Positions 1 through 5,878 of a stretch of DNA of 9,330 nucleotides are shown piece after piece. Under the pieces are notes generated by a model, which made no database searches, had not been told where the DNA came from, and worked only from the letters and a program-made list of their open reading frames with translations. Within the stretch, counting starts at the first letter, position 1, and each line of letters opens with the position of its first letter. The DNA is from Fibrobacter sp. GTDB taxonomy: Bacteria > Fibrobacterota > Fibrobacteria > Fibrobacterales > Fibrobacteraceae. Made by a program: the position numbers and the translations under genes. The stretch is taken from contig JABUUR010000296.1 of NCBI GenBank assembly GCA_021443065.1, forward strand, positions 1 to 9,330, given 5' to 3'.

Positions 1-1731
1 GAACAGCACCTTGCCGTTCAAATCCATCAGGGCGAACTTGCCTCCCTTCTGGGTGTGAATTTCAAGCTGGTTTCCATGCAGTACATAGAAGGTGTAGGGA
101 GCGAGCCTGTTGTAATCCACCAGCATGGGGGGAATTTCAGGAACGGTGTCCTTCTTTTCCGGTCCCTCTTCGATGTTGGGAATATGGATGATGGGTTCCG
201 TCACCACGGGGTTGGCGGGCTCCGTAAAGCCCAGCTGCTGATCCATCCAGGCCATGCGTTCCTTCATCTTTTTGCGCAAGTGTTCCACTTCGCCGTCCCA
301 GGTATCGGCGTTGTAGCCGCCCATGGCCATGCCCATGCCGCCGCCGGAGGATGTGCAATATTTCATTGGCTCAGGATCGTTGTCGTTCTGGCCGCTTGCC
401 TTACCCAGGTTGGGCCAGCGCTTGAAGTTCCTGTCGGCGGCACTCTTCAGGTAAACCTTCATGGAATCCAGATATACGTCCAGAGTCTTGGTGTGCCACA
501 CGCCGCTGCGAAGTTCCGCCCAGCGCTTCTTCAGTTCCGTCTGGTAGTTTTGGTCTTTCCACATGCTGGTAAGCCAACGGGGTGCCTTCAGGGAGCTTCC
601 GCCGAAACCGCCCCAGCCGCCACCGCCACCATTGTTGTCGGCAACCTGCTTGCTGCTATTCTCGATTTGCCAACCGGTGGTTCCTGAGCTTCCAAAACCG
701 CCCATGCCGCCGAAACCGCCGAAACCTCCCCACATGCCGCCGCCATTGTTATTGTTATTCTGGCCTTCTGGCTGGCTTCCGTTGCTCATGGCCAGGTTAA
801 AGTCCCAAGGAGGGCCAAGGGTCACCTTTCCTCCCTTGCTGTCCTTGGGCTTGTGCAAAAAGAAACTGCACCAGTAGGAGTCGGCGTTGTTGGTCACTTC
901 CTGATGGAGAACGTAGTCTACGGCGGAGCCCACATCCACGTAGTTCTCGTAGCCTGTTCCGTTCTTGCCGTTCTTGAACAAGCCTTCCAAATCGTTCAGG
1001 TATTTTTTCAGATATTCTTCCTGGGCACTTTGGATGTTTTCTTTTTTGGGGTAGTGCAAGATTACGTTCAAACCGTCGGATGTGCCGAAACCCTCGTTGT
1101 TCACGTCGCCACTGCCGGCTCCACCGGTGTTGGTGCCGGTCTTGTCGAAGGCCCAGATGTAGCCGCCGGTAACGTCATCGCCGCTGATATCTTCTTCTTT
1201 AAGCTTGCTTACGTCTACACGGTACTTGCCGCGCTTGATTTTTTCGATAAGCACGTACACACCGCGGTACACGCCGTTGATGTACAAGTCGAAGTGCATG
1301 GTGCGGGGGCTGTACCGCCCTGCCTGCCTGAACATCCAGTGGGCAAGGGAGTTTCGCATCATGGACTTGTCCACGTAGGGGCCGTGGAACACCCAGTCGT
1401 CTGCAGGGGGTAGCCCAAGCATTGCAACATCGATGCCTTCGCCGGTGGCGTCGCGGACTTCGACGCTATAGCCGGGTTTGGGGAACAGGGCCGAGGATTG
1501 GCCGCGGACCTTGATGCCGATGTCGTAGAGGGTGCCCTTGGCACTGTCTGCCACGGAATTCGTTTTTCCGTCCAGAACCCGCATGGTGGCGGGGATCTTT
1601 TCAGAAACGTTCTTGTCCAGACATTTTTGCTTTGTGTCCACAAAAATGATGGGCAGGTCGACGGTTTGTGAAAAAGACAATGATTGTGCAACCAGTATAA
1701 TGGCTGCTAGGATTTTAGGGTGGATTCCCAT
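1..1731 (-). CDS. Secreted CotH-kinase-family protein (C-terminus beyond window edge)
   Basis: This frame is open for 577 codons from ATG at 1731 to base 1, so the C-terminus is missing. GGAGGT at 1738-1743, six bases upstream, supports the start. Residues 1-22 form a signal peptide (K6, then a hydrophobic stretch ending SFSQ). Residues about 26-315 match the CotH kinase family: RGQSS with KPGYSVEV near 76-92, DKSMMRN at 121-127, INGVYRGVY with EKIKR at 151-167, RVDV at 171-174, GGYIWAFD at 189-196 and PPWDFN at 307-312. The WDFN aspartate (D310) is expected to bind metal in this fold. Three Gly-rich tracts (about 329-350, 367-380, 463-472) follow or interrupt the C-lobe. The last visible 30 residues (HGNQLEIHTQ, then FALMDLNGKVLF) resemble FCB sorting or adhesion tails. 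Known CotH members phosphorylate secreted proteins; the substrate here is unknown. Family call is firm, role is inferred. Confidence 0.88.
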   Translation of the reverse strand, partial: MGIHPKILAAIILVAQSLSFSQTVDLPIIFVDTKQKCLDKNVSEKIPATMRVLDGKTNSVADSAKGTLYDIGIKVRGQSSALFPKPGYSVEVRDATGEGIDVAMLGLPPADDWVFHGPYVDKSMMRNSLAHWMFRQAGRYSPRTMHFDLYINGVYRGVYVLIEKIKRGKYRVDVSKLKEEDISGDDVTGGYIWAFDKTGTNTGGAGSGDVNNEGFGTSDGLNVILHYPKKENIQSAQEEYLKKYLNDLEGLFKNGKNGTGYENYVDVGSAVDYVLHQEVTNNADSYWCSFFLHKPKDSKGGKVTLGPPWDFNLAMSNGSQPEGQNNNNNGGGMWGGFGGFGGMGGFGSSGTTGWQIENSSKQVADNNGGGGGWGGFGGSSLKAPRWLTSMWKDQNYQTELKKRWAELRSGVWHTKTLDVYLDSMKVYLKSAADRNFKRWPNLGKASGQNDNDPEPMKYCTSSGGGMGMAMGGYNADTWDGEVEHLRKKMKERMAWMDQQLGFTEPANPVVTEPIIHIPNIEEGPEKKDTVPEIPPMLVDYNRLAPYTFYVLHGNQLEIHTQKGGKFALMDLNGKVLF

Positions 1732-1759
1732 AATAATACCTCCAAAAACACGACGATAA

Positions 1760-1788
1760 TCTATATTGGATAAAGGTGATTTCTTCAA
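1760..1788 (-). promoter_or_regulatory. Sigma70-like promoter for the CotH-family gene
   Basis: On the minus strand, TTGAAG (1788-1783) and TATAGA (1765-1760) are separated by exactly 17 bases. Both elements are close to the sigma70 consensus. Transcription would begin near 1753, giving a leader of about 20 bases that carries the GGAGGT ribosome site at 1738-1743. This is a visual match only. Confidence 0.55.
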
Positions 1789-1832
1789 AATGTGATGCTC
1801 GTCAAATCAATAAATGTGTAAAAATGTGCAAC

Positions 1833-1865
1833 GTAAACTTTTGTTATGAAATGGTGTAAACTTTT
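1833..1865. repeat. Direct 10-bp repeat GTAAACTTTT, possible operator
   Basis: GTAAACTTTT occurs perfectly at 1833-1842 and again at 1856-1865, start to start 23 bp apart, which is about two helical turns. A shorter related GTGTAAA lies at 1816-1822 and is repeated at 1854-1860. The repeats lie between the divergent CotH and DUF3300 genes, just before the AT-rich TATATAAA at 1868-1875. They could bind a regulator of either gene, or be chance in an AT-rich region. Confidence 0.3.
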
Positions 1866-1936
1866 TTTATATAAAGAGGTATGTTTTGCAACCATGGGAC
1901 TTTCCTGCGCACCAAATTTGTTGTATCTTGAACAAT

Positions 1937-1941
1937 GGAGG
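1937..1941 (+). promoter_or_regulatory. Ribosome binding site fixing the DUF3300 start
   Basis: GGAGG lies six bases before ATG at 1948. The same frame is open back to 1846, but that upstream ATG has no ribosome site and would put 34 non-signal residues before an obvious signal peptide. The start at 1948 is therefore preferred. Confidence 0.8.
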
Positions 1942-1947
1942 TTGATT

Positions 1948-3156
1948 ATGTTAAACGCTAAAACGAATACGTCCAAATGGCTCTGGATTGTTCTTGCTGC
2001 ATTCCTTTGCCTTCCTGTAACAGCAAAAGCAGCCGATGGCTTTACCAACAACGAGTTGGATACCCTGGTTTCTACGATTGCCCTGTATCCGGATCCTCTT
2101 CTGGTTCATGTGCTTACTGCTGCAACCTACGGTGACCAAATTCCCAGAGCAAGTGCCTGGGCGGAGGCTCACAAAAACTTGAATGGCGAAGCTCTGGCCA
2201 CTGCGATGGAAAATGCCAATCTCAAGTATGATCCCAGCGTTCAGGCCTTGATTCCGTTCCCCACCATTCTTGCGACCATGGCCAAGTACCGTACCTGGTC
2301 CGACCAGCTGGGCGATGCGGTCTCTTTCCAAAAAGACCAGGTTCTTGATGCAATCCAGCGTATGCGCCAGGTTGCCTACAAGTACGGCCATTTGAAAACC
2401 GACGACCAGGTGGTGGTGACGAAGACCGAAACCATCGTCATTGAACCCACTCGCACGGAATACGTCTATGTGCCGGTTTACAACCCCCAGGTAGTCTATT
2501 ATGTTTACGCAGACCACTATCACCCGGCTGTAAGGTACCACCACCATGCTTGGTTGGGCACTTGGTATGGTGAATGGGGCTGGGGTACCTGCTGGTTTGA
2601 TTGGCAGTATCGTTACATCTACGTACGCGACTATCGTTGGTACCCCCATCGTCCGATTCCTCACCACCCTCACCGTTATAACCCGCCTCCCCGCAAGCCT
2701 AACCATTACCGCCAGGCTCCTCCTCCGGGTCAGAAGAAAGTTGCCCCCCAGCCTCCTCGTGAAGACAAGAACCTTCGCTCTCGGGCTGCCTCCGCAAAGA
2801 ATTCGGGTACCGCTGTGGTCAGGGATAGGAATACCCATGCCCCGGCTCGTGTAGAGGCTAACAAAAAAGAAAATCACGCTCCGGCACGGGTGGAAACGAA
2901 AACTGAAAAGCATGCTCCTGCACGTGTAGAAGCCAAACAGAATTCCGCTCCCCGCAGGGAATCTTCCACCAGAAGGTCTTCCAGCGATGACGACGACAAC
3001 AGCAGCTACAGCAGCAGCCGTCGTTCTACAGGTACCCCTGCCCGTGTTGAACGTCGTAGCGATAGCCGTTCTAGCACTCGGTCTACCTCTACCTCGACAT
3101 CTTCGAACAGATCGTCTTCGACCAAGTCCACTACGACTCCGTCCAGAAGACGCTAA
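1948..3156 (+). CDS. Secreted DUF3300 protein with aromatic/His-rich middle and PARVE-repeat, Ser/Arg tail
   Basis: 402 residues. Residues 1-28 are a signal peptide (K5, K10, hydrophobic 11-24, cleavage after AKA). Residues about 31-185 match DUF3300 (PF11737): IALYPDPLL at 44-52, YDPSVQALIPFP at 94-105, WSDQLGDAV at 117-125, and EYVYVPVYNPQVVYYVY at 171-187. No enzymatic function is established for this domain. Residues 183-256 are unusually rich in Tyr, Trp and His. The tail is basic and low in complexity: APARVE follows H297, H310 and H322, and a related PARVE follows T363. Then come an acidic DDDD patch (347-350) and Ser/Thr/Arg runs. The tail looks disordered and might bind polyanions or cell wall, which is inference. 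The gene is followed 28 bp later by the UreE-like gene, probably on the same transcript. Confidence 0.88.
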   Translation: MLNAKTNTSKWLWIVLAAFLCLPVTAKAADGFTNNELDTLVSTIALYPDPLLVHVLTAATYGDQIPRASAWAEAHKNLNGEALATAMENANLKYDPSVQALIPFPTILATMAKYRTWSDQLGDAVSFQKDQVLDAIQRMRQVAYKYGHLKTDDQVVVTKTETIVIEPTRTEYVYVPVYNPQVVYYVYADHYHPAVRYHHHAWLGTWYGEWGWGTCWFDWQYRYIYVRDYRWYPHRPIPHHPHRYNPPPRKPNHYRQAPPPGQKKVAPQPPREDKNLRSRAASAKNSGTAVVRDRNTHAPARVEANKKENHAPARVETKTEKHAPARVEAKQNSAPRRESSTRRSSSDDDDNSSYSSSRRSTGTPARVERRSDSRSSTRSTSTSTSSNRSSSTKSTTTPSRRR

Positions 3157-3184
3157 CCATTCACTTGAAGTTATAGAATCGTAA

Positions 3185-3427
3185 ATGCTTTGCACCGAAG
3201 TCTTGGGAACGACTCACCACGGAACCTATAAGAAAGTGATTGACGTCTTGTTTGAAAATGCAGAATTGGCGAACAAGACGTTCATGAAAATTGCCAAGGA
3301 TGGCGTAGAACTGGACATCCGTGTGGATTGCGACCTATGCGATGGTGACATTATCGCAGAAAACGATTTCTATGTCTATGCGGTGAAGGCTGTTGAAAAA
3401 ATTCCCGAAAAGAAAAAGCCTTTCTAA
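3185..3427 (+). CDS. Small UreE N-terminal-domain-like protein
   Basis: 80 residues. The pattern TEVLG at 4-8, ANKTFMKIAKDGVELDIRV at 29-47, CDGDII at 52-57 and VYAVKAVEKI at 64-73 resembles the N-terminal domain of the urease nickel chaperone UreE, where a conserved lysine/arginine segment and DGxExxIR are followed by L.DGDIL. Normal UreE is about 150 residues with a C-terminal metal-binding domain and often a His-rich tail. Neither is present, and the stop is followed by repeats and a terminator rather than a broken continuation. No urease genes lie nearby. It has two cysteines (C49, C52) and HH at 11-12 that might bind metal. The ribosome site is weak (TGAAG about 15 bases upstream). It is probably co-transcribed with the DUF3300 gene. 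The fold match is moderate; a urease role is not supported by context. Confidence 0.65.
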   Translation: MLCTEVLGTTHHGTYKKVIDVLFENAELANKTFMKIAKDGVELDIRVDCDLCDGDIIAENDFYVYAVKAVEKIPEKKKPF

Positions 3428-3434
3428 TATGGTT

Positions 3435-3462
3435 ACGCTAATACAGAAACGCTGATACAGAA
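3435..3462. repeat. Tandem 14-bp duplication
   Basis: ACGCTAATACAGAA at 3435-3448 is followed directly by ACGCTGATACAGAA at 3449-3462, differing at one base. It lies in the untranslated stretch between the UreE-like stop codon and the terminator. It looks like a small slippage duplication with no evident function. Confidence 0.6.
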
Positions 3463-3480
3463 GCACCTGTTATAAACAAT

Positions 3481-3511
3481 AAGGGCCTGCCAAAGAAATG
3501 GCGGGCCTTTT
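3481..3511 (+). terminator. Rho-independent terminator after the DUF3300 / UreE-like pair
   Basis: GGCCTGCCA (3484-3492) pairs with TGGCGGGCC (3499-3507) as a 9-bp stem with one G-U pair and a 6-base loop, followed by TTTT. Flanking AAG and TTT extend the stem. It lies between convergent genes. The opposite strand has only a weak T-tract (CTTATTGTTTAT), so it may also stop the lemA transcript, less efficiently. Confidence 0.85.
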
Positions 3512-3550
3512 CTAATGTTAATTGCCGAACAGGAATCAGTTCGATGGCGT

Positions 3551-4159
3551 TTACTTTGTATCGAACTTGACCTGAGGGGCGGAACTTGCTCCGGCATCGG
3601 CGGAGAAGGGAACCTTGGGGGAGGCTCCCGCAAAACCGGCAATGATATTGTTTGGAAATTGCCTGATGGTGGTGTTGTATTCCTTTACCACTTCGTTGTA
3701 TTTCATGCGCTCCACGGCAATGCGGTTTTCGGACCCTTCCAACTCAACGCGAAGGTCCTGGAAGGCTGCATTGCTCTTGAGGTTGGGGTAGTTCTCGGTA
3801 ACCATCATCAGCCGTTGCAGGGCGTTTCCCAACGAAGCCTGACCTTCCTGGAAACGTTTCATGGCGACTTCGTCGCCCAGCATGTCGCCGTCTACCTTCA
3901 CTACACCGCCCATGTGACTGCGTGCATCCACAACGGCGGTGAGGGTGCTCTTTTCAAAGTCGGCTTCGCCTTGAACCGTTGCCACGATATTGGGAATAAG
4001 GTCGAAACGACGCTGGTAGGTGTTTTCGACCTGGGCCCATTGGGCTTTTACACCTTCGTCTAGACTGATGATGGTGTTGTAGGTTCCGACGCTCTTGCCG
4101 ATAATGACAATGCCCAACAGCACGATTGCTGCCAATGTTGCGATAATGACTTTTTTCAT
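3551..4159 (-). CDS. lemA: LemA family membrane protein
   Basis: 202 residues. ATG at 4159 is chosen because MKK starts a single N-terminal membrane anchor (4-22) and GGAGA lies just upstream; the frame is open further back but that part overlaps the preceding gene. Family signatures are clear: YNTIISLDEGVKAQWAQVEN (27-46), RRFDLIPNIVATVQGEA (50-66), AR at 79-80, NYPNLKSN (123-130), ELEGSENRIAVERMKYN (139-155), and FPNNIIAGFAG (168-178). The usual LemA body is a long helical bundle outside the membrane. LemA function is poorly understood; it recurs beside TPM-domain genes, as here, which suggests envelope or membrane-protein quality control. Its ATG overlaps the upstream stop as ATGA, implying translational coupling. 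Confidence 0.95.
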   Translation of the reverse strand: MKKVIIATLAAIVLLGIVIIGKSVGTYNTIISLDEGVKAQWAQVENTYQRRFDLIPNIVATVQGEADFEKSTLTAVVDARSHMGGVVKVDGDMLGDEVAMKRFQEGQASLGNALQRLMMVTENYPNLKSNAAFQDLRVELEGSENRIAVERMKYNEVVKEYNTTIRQFPNNIIAGFAGASPKVPFSADAGASSAPQVKFDTK

Positions 4160-4845
4160 TTTGTCTCCATGGTGTCTACAAGATTGACGATTTCTGTGAC
4201 GGTGTTGATGTAGTTGTTTACGCGTTCCAAGAACAGCTTTTCGTCGCGGCTGCTGGATGGTGGCTGAAGTGCCGGGAATTTGTCGAATACCTGCTGATGG
4301 CATTCGGGATACGTTCCATGCAGCAGGAAATATACCCCGTACATGACCGGCAACATGATTTTGTTTGCCCGTTCAAAAAATCCAAGGGGGTTTCTTTCTT
4401 CCTTAAGATAGATGAATGCCTGACGCAGGTGAATCAAGGATCCCCGCAGTTCTCTTTCGCACTCCAGCCTGAGGTTTTCCTTGTCGGGGGTGTAGCCCGG
4501 AAGGGGCGGCTGTCCTGCGATGGCATGGTTGCGGTTTGCAATGTGCAAAAATTCCAGAGGGTAAACGTCTTCGGACGATTGGATTTCTTTTACAGTGAAA
4601 AAGTAAAGGAACTGGATGTTTTCCTTTTTTGCCATGGGCAGGAGTTTCTGGAGCACTTCCAGATTCTTGCTTGAGTTGTCTTGAAGGATAAAACTGATGG
4701 TCCAGGGATTTTCCATGGCGTTGAATCCTTCCATAAGGCAATCCCCATGGATAAATGCCGAAATCAAGTTGTTGCCGAGGGCAGTCTTTAGTTGCTCCGG
4801 CCAAATGGATCTCTGTAGTTCAAGTATGCTGAGATTCTTTTTCAT
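4156..4845 (-). CDS. Uncharacterised protein, degenerate nucleotidyltransferase-like, in the TPM/LemA operon
   Basis: 229 residues, soluble, no signal peptide. I do not recognise a characterised family. The N-terminal part (LISAFIHGDCL at 27-37, then NPWTISFILQD at 46-56) resembles the GS and DxD strands of a nucleotidyltransferase fold, but the acidic residues needed for catalysis are not in place. YPLEFLHIANR at 95-105 and LECERELRGSLIHLRQAFIYL at 127-147 form the kind of strand and long amphipathic helix seen after such domains, and 155-230 appear helical. The start codon is 9 bp after the TPM stop, with AAGGTAG as ribosome site, and the stop overlaps lemA by 4 bp. This packing indicates a joint role with the two membrane proteins. 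The fold assignment is inference; the gene itself is secure. Confidence 0.8.
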   Translation of the reverse strand: MKKNLSILELQRSIWPEQLKTALGNNLISAFIHGDCLMEGFNAMENPWTISFILQDNSSKNLEVLQKLLPMAKKENIQFLYFFTVKEIQSSEDVYPLEFLHIANRNHAIAGQPPLPGYTPDKENLRLECERELRGSLIHLRQAFIYLKEERNPLGFFERANKIMLPVMYGVYFLLHGTYPECHQQVFDKFPALQPPSSSRDEKLFLERVNNYINTVTEIVNLVDTMETK

Positions 4846-4854
4846 GAGTCTACC

Positions 4855-5754
4855 TTACCAACTTCCTCCGGAGCCGCCTCCGCCAAAGTGTCCTCCGCCA
4901 AATCCTCCGCCAAATCCCCCTCGGCCACTTCCGAAGCCTCCTCCGAATCCGCCGCGTGGGCCATAGTTTCTGTGAGAAGACGACCCGAGGGCGTTTCCCA
5001 GCAAAAACCAGAGACATCCGTTGCCCCTTCCGCCTCCAAACTTGGATATGAACAACAGGAAGAAAATGATGAAAATGAAGAAGAACATGCCGGGAGGTGT
5101 CTTTTGTTCTTCTACAAATTGTTCCTGCTGGAGGTCCAGTTTTACGCCTTTGGATTTTGCCGTAGTCTGCGCCAATGCCCAGGCAAGGCTCATGATCCCT
5201 TCGCCGTATTTTTGCTGTTGGAATGCGGGAACAAGAGTTTTCTGCTGGATGCGTTCTACAAGGGCGTCTGGAAGGAACCCTTCGGAACCGTACCCGATTT
5301 CTACACTGCGCCTGCGGTTTTTCAAGTCCACAAAAATGAGGATGCCTTCATTGCTCTTTCCGCCCACACCCCAGCGTTCGGCGGTCTTCATGGCGAAGGT
5401 GCGGTAATCCGCATGGCCTATGTCGTTCAGCAGGGCACAGGCCATGGCAACACCTGTTTTTCGGTAAAGTTCTTCGGACAGTGTGTTGAAAAGTTTTATT
5501 TCCTGGTTGGTCATCATGTGGACTTCGTCGTAGACATAACTGTTTGTAGGTCTAGGAGGAATGTCCTTTGCCGCGGCAAAAACATTTGACGAAAGAAAAA
5601 GGCATGAAACAAAAAAGAACAGTGCCAAGAGTCTTGATAGACTGGGCTTTCCAGTGCGGCGGATATTCCAAATTGGAACAGTCTTTATGAATAGTGCGAT
5701 TTGCGTCACAGTCGTGAAATTCGTTGAAAAAAACTTGGAAAAAACCTCGTACAT
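4855..5754 (-). CDS. TPM-domain membrane protein (YgcG-like)
   Basis: 299 residues as drawn from ATG at 5754. Hydrophobic residues 42-60 ending NVFA|AA form a signal peptide. The TPM domain (PF04536) spans about 73-195: VYDEVHMMTNQE at 74-85, a helix, KTGVAMACALLND at 99-111, ERWGVGGKSNEGILIFVDL at 126-144, RRRSVEIGYGSEGFLPD at 147-163. Residues 222-238 are a membrane helix, followed by a short hydrophobic stretch and a Gly/Phe-rich tail ending GGGGSGGSW, typical of YgcG-type proteins. TPM domains are often called phosphatase-like, but activity is not shown for most. The start is uncertain: there is no ribosome site at 5754, a promoter-like sequence ends two bases before it, and 40 residues precede the hydrophobic core. 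GTG at 5709 (V16) is an alternative. It is the first gene of the TPM / NT-like / LemA unit. Confidence 0.88.
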   Translation of the reverse strand: MYEVFSKFFSTNFTTVTQIALFIKTVPIWNIRRTGKPSLSRLLALFFFVSCLFLSSNVFAAAKDIPPRPTNSYVYDEVHMMTNQEIKLFNTLSEELYRKTGVAMACALLNDIGHADYRTFAMKTAERWGVGGKSNEGILIFVDLKNRRRSVEIGYGSEGFLPDALVERIQQKTLVPAFQQQKYGEGIMSLAWALAQTTAKSKGVKLDLQQEQFVEEQKTPPGMFFFIFIIFFLLFISKFGGGRGNGCLWFLLGNALGSSSHRNYGPRGGFGGGFGSGRGGFGGGFGGGHFGGGGSGGSW

Positions 5755-5755
5755 A

Positions 5756-5784
5756 AAGTTATTTAATCACTATGAAGTGGTCAA
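5756..5784 (-). promoter_or_regulatory. Promoter-like sequence for the TPM / NT-like / lemA operon
   Basis: Minus-strand TTGACC (5784-5779) and TAACTT (5761-5756) are 17 bases apart. The spacer holds a small inverted repeat (CACT, four bases, AGTG). Transcription would begin near 5749, inside the predicted first gene, so either the gene starts downstream or this is not the promoter. Confidence 0.35.
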
Positions 5785-5868
5785 CTGCAAATAATTTTTT
5801 TGAGGAAAATACATTTACTTTGAAAACGCAATATATTAAAAGCAAGGGATTTTAAGGTGTTTATGATT

Positions 5869-5872
5869 GAGG
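5869..5872 (+). promoter_or_regulatory. Ribosome binding site fixing the BioH-like start
   Basis: GAGG lies six bases before ATG at 5879. The TTG at 5867 in the same frame overlaps this site and is unlikely to be used. TATATT at 5832-5837 could be a -10 element, but I see no matching -35 sequence. Confidence 0.6.
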
Positions 5873-5878
5873 TTCATT

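Noticed and set aside
55..1413. Plus-strand open frames at 55-687, 563-877 and 853-1413
   Set aside because: They lie opposite the CotH gene; the proline-rich one is the complement of its Gly-rich tracts.
1951..3195. 414-codon open frame antisense to the DUF3300 gene
   Set aside because: It mirrors the low-complexity and codon-biased coding strand, has no family resemblance or ribosome site, and the plus strand carries clear DUF3300 motifs with a signal peptide.
3515..4063. 182-codon plus-strand frame
   Set aside because: It is antisense to lemA, which has full family signatures.
4863..4960. Repeated CCTCCGCCAAA units as a possible DNA repeat element
   Set aside because: They are in-frame codons of the Gly/Phe tail normal for YgcG-type proteins.
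4697..4966. Proline-repeat plus-strand frame (PPPNPP-like)
   Set aside because: It is the complement of the GGFGGG tail of the TPM protein.
4888..5589. 233-codon plus-strand frame
   Set aside because: It is antisense to the TPM gene, whose domain and Gly-rich tail explain the sequence.
5561..5794. 77-codon plus-strand frame before the BioH-like gene
   Set aside because: It is mostly antisense to the TPM signal-peptide region and has no recognisable features.
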